Source of the DNA: CAZIWW01 sp964543275
GTDB taxonomy: Bacteria > Patescibacteriota > Minisyncoccia > Moranbacterales > UBA11712
DNA: 9,012 nt
Direction: 5' to 3'
Assembly: GCA_964543275.1 (NCBI GenBank)
Contig: CAZIWW010000029.1
Span: 1-9,012 of the forward strand
In this document: positions 6,608 to 9,012 of the stretch, in pieces
How the letters are laid out: every line of letters begins with the position of its first letter
Numbering within the stretch: the first letter of the stretch is position 1
Program-made: the position numbers and the translations under genes
Notes under the pieces: generated by a model
Told to the model about the DNA's origin: nothing
Databases searched by the model: none
Seen by the model: only the letters and a program-made list of their open reading frames with translations

Positions 6608-6706
6608 ATCAAAAGTCAAATGTCAAATCTCAAAATTATAAATTGTCCATCCCGCGAAGCGGGATACCAAACTTTTAACTTTTGACCTTTAAGTTTTGAC
6701 ATTTTT
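6608..6706. repeat. Heptad inverted-repeat element, ligA/gatC gap
   Basis: The left arm (about 6608-6645) uses GTCAAAT and CTCAAAA units. The right arm (about 6667-6706) returns AACTTTT, TGACCTT and TGACATT types. The arms flank a short GC-rich perfect hairpin at 6649-6665, described separately. Together these fill the gap between the ligA stop and the gatC start. Confidence 0.75.
6649..6665. repeat. GC-rich perfect hairpin at the centre of a heptad element
   Basis: ATCCCGC, then GAA, then GCGGGAT: a 7-3-7 inverted repeat that stands out from AT-rich surroundings. It lies at the axis of the 6608-6706 element. No U-run follows it on the transcribed strand, so it is not a standard intrinsic terminator by itself; with the outer arms it would cap a longer stem. 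Similar CCCGC hairpins are, as I recall, dispersed in Parcubacteria genomes. Confidence 0.75.
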
Positions 6707-6718
6707 AAAAATCAATGG

Positions 6719-8953
6719 CTACCTAATCATTTCCACAAACTCTTGTTCATTGATAATCTTCACACCAAGCCTCCTAGCTTTATCATACTTCGAACCCGGG
6801 TTTTTGCCAACCACGACATAATCGGTCTTCCTGCTGACTGACGAGGAAACATCCCCGCCTAACTCCCGAATCATATTTTTAGCTTCGTCCCTGGTCAAAC
6901 TTTTCAGTTCGCCGGTGAGAACGAAGGACAGGTTTTGAAATTTGAAATTTGAAATTTGAAATTTGGGGATAATAACATCCACTCCTAACTTATCCATTCG
7001 CTTTAACAACTCCAGATTATTCTTTTTATTAAACCACTTATGCAAACCTTCGGCTGATTTCTCTCCGATGCCCTTAATTTTAAGCCAATCCTCAATTCTA
7101 ATTTTTGGAAAATATTTGATTATATCTTTTAGACCGCTTATTTTAATTTTAGAATTTTGGATTTTGGGTTTTATTTGAAATTTGAAATTTGAAATTTGAA
7201 ATTTCTTGCTAATCGCTCCAGCGATTAACGCGGCTGTCTCCTCCCCAACATACCGAATTCCCAAAGCGAATAAAAATTTCGGCAGTTCTATTTTCTTGGA
7301 TTTCTCAATAGCTTTTATCAAGTTATCAGCCGATTTCTCGGCAAATCTCTCCAGCGGTTCAAGATCGCCTTTCTTAAGCTCGAATATGTCGGCCGTGTTG
7401 GAAATTAACCCCTCATTCATCAATTGTTCTACAATCTTGTCTCCCATTCCCTCAATATTAAATCCCTTCCTGGAAACAAAGTGAATAATCTTTTCCCGTT
7501 CAACGGCGAAGCAATTTGGATTAAGACAATAATGCGCCGCGCTTTCTTGTGAAATTTTGAATTTGTTTTGGATTTCGGATTTCGTGCTTCGGGTTTTCGC
7601 GGAAATTATTTCCTTTCTCACCTTCCCGCCGCATATCGGACACCTGGTCGGCATATGAAACTTTTTCTCACCGCCGGTCCGCAGGTTTTTTATAACCTCC
7701 ACCACTTCCGGTATTACATCGCCGGCTTTATGGATAACCACCGTGTCGCCGATTCTTATATCCAGTCTCTTTATTTCATCTTCGTTGTGAAGCGTGGCGC
7801 GGGAAACAACCGAACCGGCCACTCTAACCGGGCGCAAATGAGCCACCGGCGTCAGCGCTCCGGTCCTGCCGACTTGAACTTTAATATCCTCGACCACCGT
7901 AGTAACTTTTTCAGGAGAAAATTTATAAGCAATAGCCCAGCGAGGAGCTTTGCCGGTATAACCCAGCGCGTCCTGGATCTTCTTGGAATTTATCTTAATT
8001 ACCACGCCGTCGATACCATATTCCTGTTTATTCCTCTTACCCTCCCAAGACTCAAAAAACTTCCGCACTTCGTCCAAATTTCCGCACAACTTGTAATTTT
8101 TATTCACCTTAAAACCCAGCTTCTCCAGCAACTGTAATTCTTCAACTTGTGTTTCAGGAAAATTTATCCCCCCGGTTTTTGACCTTTGATCTATAATTTT
8201 GGTTTTTGGTTTTTGGTTTTTGGTTTTTATATAATCTATATCATAAATGTACGAGTCCAGCCTGCGCTTAGCCGTAACTTTGGGATCAAGCTGGCGAATG
8301 GATCCGGCGGCCGCGTTTCGCGAATTGGCAAAAGGAGGCAGGCCCTGCTTTTCCCGCTCTTTGTTTATTTCTTCTAAATCTTTTTTGCGCATCCAGGCCT
8401 CGCCGACCACGGTGATATCAACATTTCTATTTAGTCGAAGCGGAATACTCTGAATGGTCTTCAACTGCTCCGTCACATTCTCGCCAATCACTCCGTCTCC
8501 CCTAGTCGCGCCCCGAACAAAGAGACCGTTTTCATAAGTCAAAATAATCTTCAGCCCGTCAACTTTGAGCTCGCAGCAATAGTCAAGCTTAGGGGAGGTT
8601 CGACCTCCGCGCGGAGGTTGAACCTCCACGCCTTTCTTCAGCATCCGCGTAATTTTTTCTTCCCAATCCTTGAGTTCCTCAAACGAAAAAGCGTCGTCCA
8701 GCGACCACTGGCGATGTAAATGCCTTACTTTCTCAAATTTTTCCAGCGGCTTGCCGCCAATCCGCTGACTGGGAGAATCCGGGCTCCTGAACTCGGGATA
8801 TCCTTTCTCCAGCTCCCGCAATTCCCGCATCAGCGAATCGTAAACCTCGTCCGAGACTTCCGGACGATCCAAGACATGATATTCATAGCGATACTTGTCA
8901 ATTTCCCGCCGCAGTTTTTCGATTCTTTGCTTGGCTTCCTGCTTACTTTTCAT
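6719..8953 (-). CDS. ligA: NAD-dependent DNA ligase with several in-frame repeat insertions
   Basis: Seals nicks in DNA during replication and repair, using NAD+ as AMP donor. Domain order is complete: Ia NAD-binding domain (about 1-75, YRYEYHVLDRPEVSD), adenylation domain with catalytic Lys130 in CELKVDG, RNAAAGSIRQLDP and GIDGVVIKIN motifs, OB fold (about 345-425, GRTGALTPVA), zinc finger (Cys438, Cys441, Cys476, Cys481), helix-hairpin-helix repeats (about 490-660) and BRCT (about 675-744). At 744 residues it is some 70 longer than usual. The excess can be placed at five spots: palindrome-derived residues 109-121, and heptad-derived residues 242-260, 452-469, 584-605 and 664-673. The zinc-finger cysteine pairs are 34 residues apart, against about 14 in E. 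coli LigA. No catalytic residue is disrupted, so activity is expected. The start at 8953 has a weak GAG upstream. Confidence 0.97.
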   Translation of the reverse strand: MKSKQEAKQRIEKLRREIDKYRYEYHVLDRPEVSDEVYDSLMRELRELEKGYPEFRSPDSPSQRIGGKPLEKFEKVRHLHRQWSLDDAFSFEELKDWEEKITRMLKKGVEVQPPRGGRTSPKLDYCCELKVDGLKIILTYENGLFVRGATRGDGVIGENVTEQLKTIQSIPLRLNRNVDITVVGEAWMRKKDLEEINKEREKQGLPPFANSRNAAAGSIRQLDPKVTAKRRLDSYIYDIDYIKTKNQKPKTKIIDQRSKTGGINFPETQVEELQLLEKLGFKVNKNYKLCGNLDEVRKFFESWEGKRNKQEYGIDGVVIKINSKKIQDALGYTGKAPRWAIAYKFSPEKVTTVVEDIKVQVGRTGALTPVAHLRPVRVAGSVVSRATLHNEDEIKRLDIRIGDTVVIHKAGDVIPEVVEVIKNLRTGGEKKFHMPTRCPICGGKVRKEIISAKTRSTKSEIQNKFKISQESAAHYCLNPNCFAVEREKIIHFVSRKGFNIEGMGDKIVEQLMNEGLISNTADIFELKKGDLEPLERFAEKSADNLIKAIEKSKKIELPKFLFALGIRYVGEETAALIAGAISKKFQISNFKFQIKPKIQNSKIKISGLKDIIKYFPKIRIEDWLKIKGIGEKSAEGLHKWFNKKNNLELLKRMDKLGVDVIIPKFQISNFKFQNLSFVLTGELKSLTRDEAKNMIRELGGDVSSSVSRKTDYVVVGKNPGSKYDKARRLGVKIINEQEFVEMIR
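6934..6964. repeat. Heptad tandem repeat in ligA, HhH-BRCT junction
   Basis: Four perfect TTTGAAA units plus TTT (coding strand AAATTTC). It encodes KFQISNFKFQ (residues 664-673) exactly where the BRCT domain begins (NLSFVLTGEL follows). It is identical over 31 bases to 7174-7204. Confidence 0.95.
7143..7204. repeat. Heptad tandem repeat in ligA, HhH region
   Basis: Bases 7174-7204 are four perfect TTTGAAA units plus TTT. Bases 7143-7173 continue in decaying units (coding strand ACCCAAA, ATCCAAA and similar). The translation, residues 584-605, starts KFQISNFKFQ and continues with a run of Lys, Ile, Gln, Asn and Ser. It sits between GIRYVGEETAALIAGAI and the next helix-hairpin-helix, where typical LigA proteins have only a short loop. 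Confidence 0.9.
7551..7597. repeat. Heptad repeat inside the ligA zinc finger
   Basis: On the coding strand seven successive 7-bp units run from AAAACCC to ATTTCAC and include two GAAATCC copies and GAAGCAC. They encode residues 452-469 (KTRSTKSEIQNKFKIS and neighbours) between the two zinc-binding cysteine pairs. The unit order matches the left arm of the 4604-4730 element, with G in place of T at the first base of several units, which removes TAA codons. Confidence 0.8.
8174..8228. repeat. Heptad tandem repeat in the ligA adenylation domain
   Basis: Four perfect GGTTTTT units at 8201-8228, with degenerate units (GGTTTTT, GACCTTT and GATCTAT) continuing at 8174-8194. The coding strand unit AAAAACC gives KTKNQKPKTK followed by IIDQRSKTG, residues about 242-260. 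It follows SYIYDIDYI, a strand of the nucleotidyltransferase fold, and precedes the conserved LLEKLGFKVN. Confidence 0.9.
8594..8627. repeat. Palindromic element inside ligA, in frame
   Basis: Arms GGAGGTTCGACCTCC and GGAGGTTGAACCTCC (one mismatched pair) flank the self-complementary loop GCGC. It is translated as EVQPPRGGRTS between the ITRMLKK helix and LDYCCELKVDG, so it ends about ten residues before the catalytic lysine. It belongs to the same family as 2046-2084 and 8969-9005 but uses GG/CC where those have AG/CT. Confidence 0.85.
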
Positions 8954-8968
8954 AATCTCATATTAACA

Positions 8969-9005
8969 AAGAAGCCAAACTTCCACAATGGAAGTTTAGC
9001 TTCTT
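8969..9005. repeat. Palindromic element just upstream of ligA
   Basis: Arms of 16 bases (core AGAAGCCAAACTTCC at 8970-8984 and GGAAGTTTAGCTTCT at 8990-9004) have one mismatch, a G-U in RNA, around a 5-base loop ACAAT. The loop and inner arm CTTCC...GGAAG match the murI copy. It ends 16 bases before the ligA start codon. It could be 5' leader or the tail of an upstream gene lying outside the window: one minus-strand frame stays open across it. The rest of 8954-9012 shows no other feature. Confidence 0.8.
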
Positions 9006-9012
9006 AAAGCAG

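Noticed and set aside
7568..8137. A 189-residue plus-strand open frame
   Set aside because: It lies wholly antisense to conserved ligA domains, has no recognisable motif and reflects ligA codon structure.
6719..8953. Frameshift or pseudogene status of the oversized ligA
   Set aside because: The frame is continuous, all domains and catalytic or zinc residues are present, and the extra length is explained by in-frame insertions.
8720..9007. A 95-residue plus-strand open frame over the ligA 5' end
   Set aside because: It is antisense to the conserved LigA N-terminal domain, and its end is translated palindrome. No family resemblance.

Overview
The window most likely comes from a member of the Candidate Phyla Radiation (Patescibacteria), probably a Parcubacteria-like lineage. 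This is inference. It rests on moderate GC, the standard genetic code with TGA used as a stop, few recognisable Shine-Dalgarno sites, a small membrane-anchored protein of a type I remember from that group, and AT-rich heptameric repeats between genes. No 16S rRNA gene or other taxonomic marker is present.

All genes lie on the minus strand, so transcription runs from high to low coordinates. The order is ligA (NAD-dependent DNA ligase, 6719-8953), gatC (6309-6596), gatA (4721-6172), an unknown one-helix membrane protein (4039-4557), gap (GAPDH, 2849-3853), murI (glutamate racemase, 1888-2721), a D-aminoacylase-like amidohydrolase (198-1772), and the first 30 codons of a further gene that runs off the left edge (1-90). 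An extended -10 promoter sits in front of that last gene. The set mixes DNA replication and repair, indirect aminoacylation of tRNA-Gln/Asn, glycolysis and D-amino-acid/cell-wall chemistry. It reads as a loose same-strand housekeeping cluster rather than one pathway. gatB is not in the window.

The repeats are the unusual part. Each of the six gaps between complete genes carries an AT-rich element of about 100-130 bp. Each is built from degenerate 7-bp units and arranged as two inverted arms. Each has its own heptad spelling, for example TACGAAT between gatA and gatC and CTCAAAA beside murI, and both arms of an element share that spelling. The same kind of heptad repeat also occurs inside ligA at four places, in frame and free of stop codons. 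These add lysine/asparagine/glutamine-rich insertions at domain boundaries and between the zinc-finger cysteine pairs. A second family, 34-39 bp palindromes with GGAAGTT- or GGAGGTT-type arms, occurs three times: in frame in murI, in frame in ligA just before the catalytic lysine, and just upstream of ligA. Together the insertions can account for a ligase of 744 residues, against about 670 for typical LigA proteins. The known precedent for such gene-invading palindromes is the Rickettsia palindromic elements. I know of no named family matching these.
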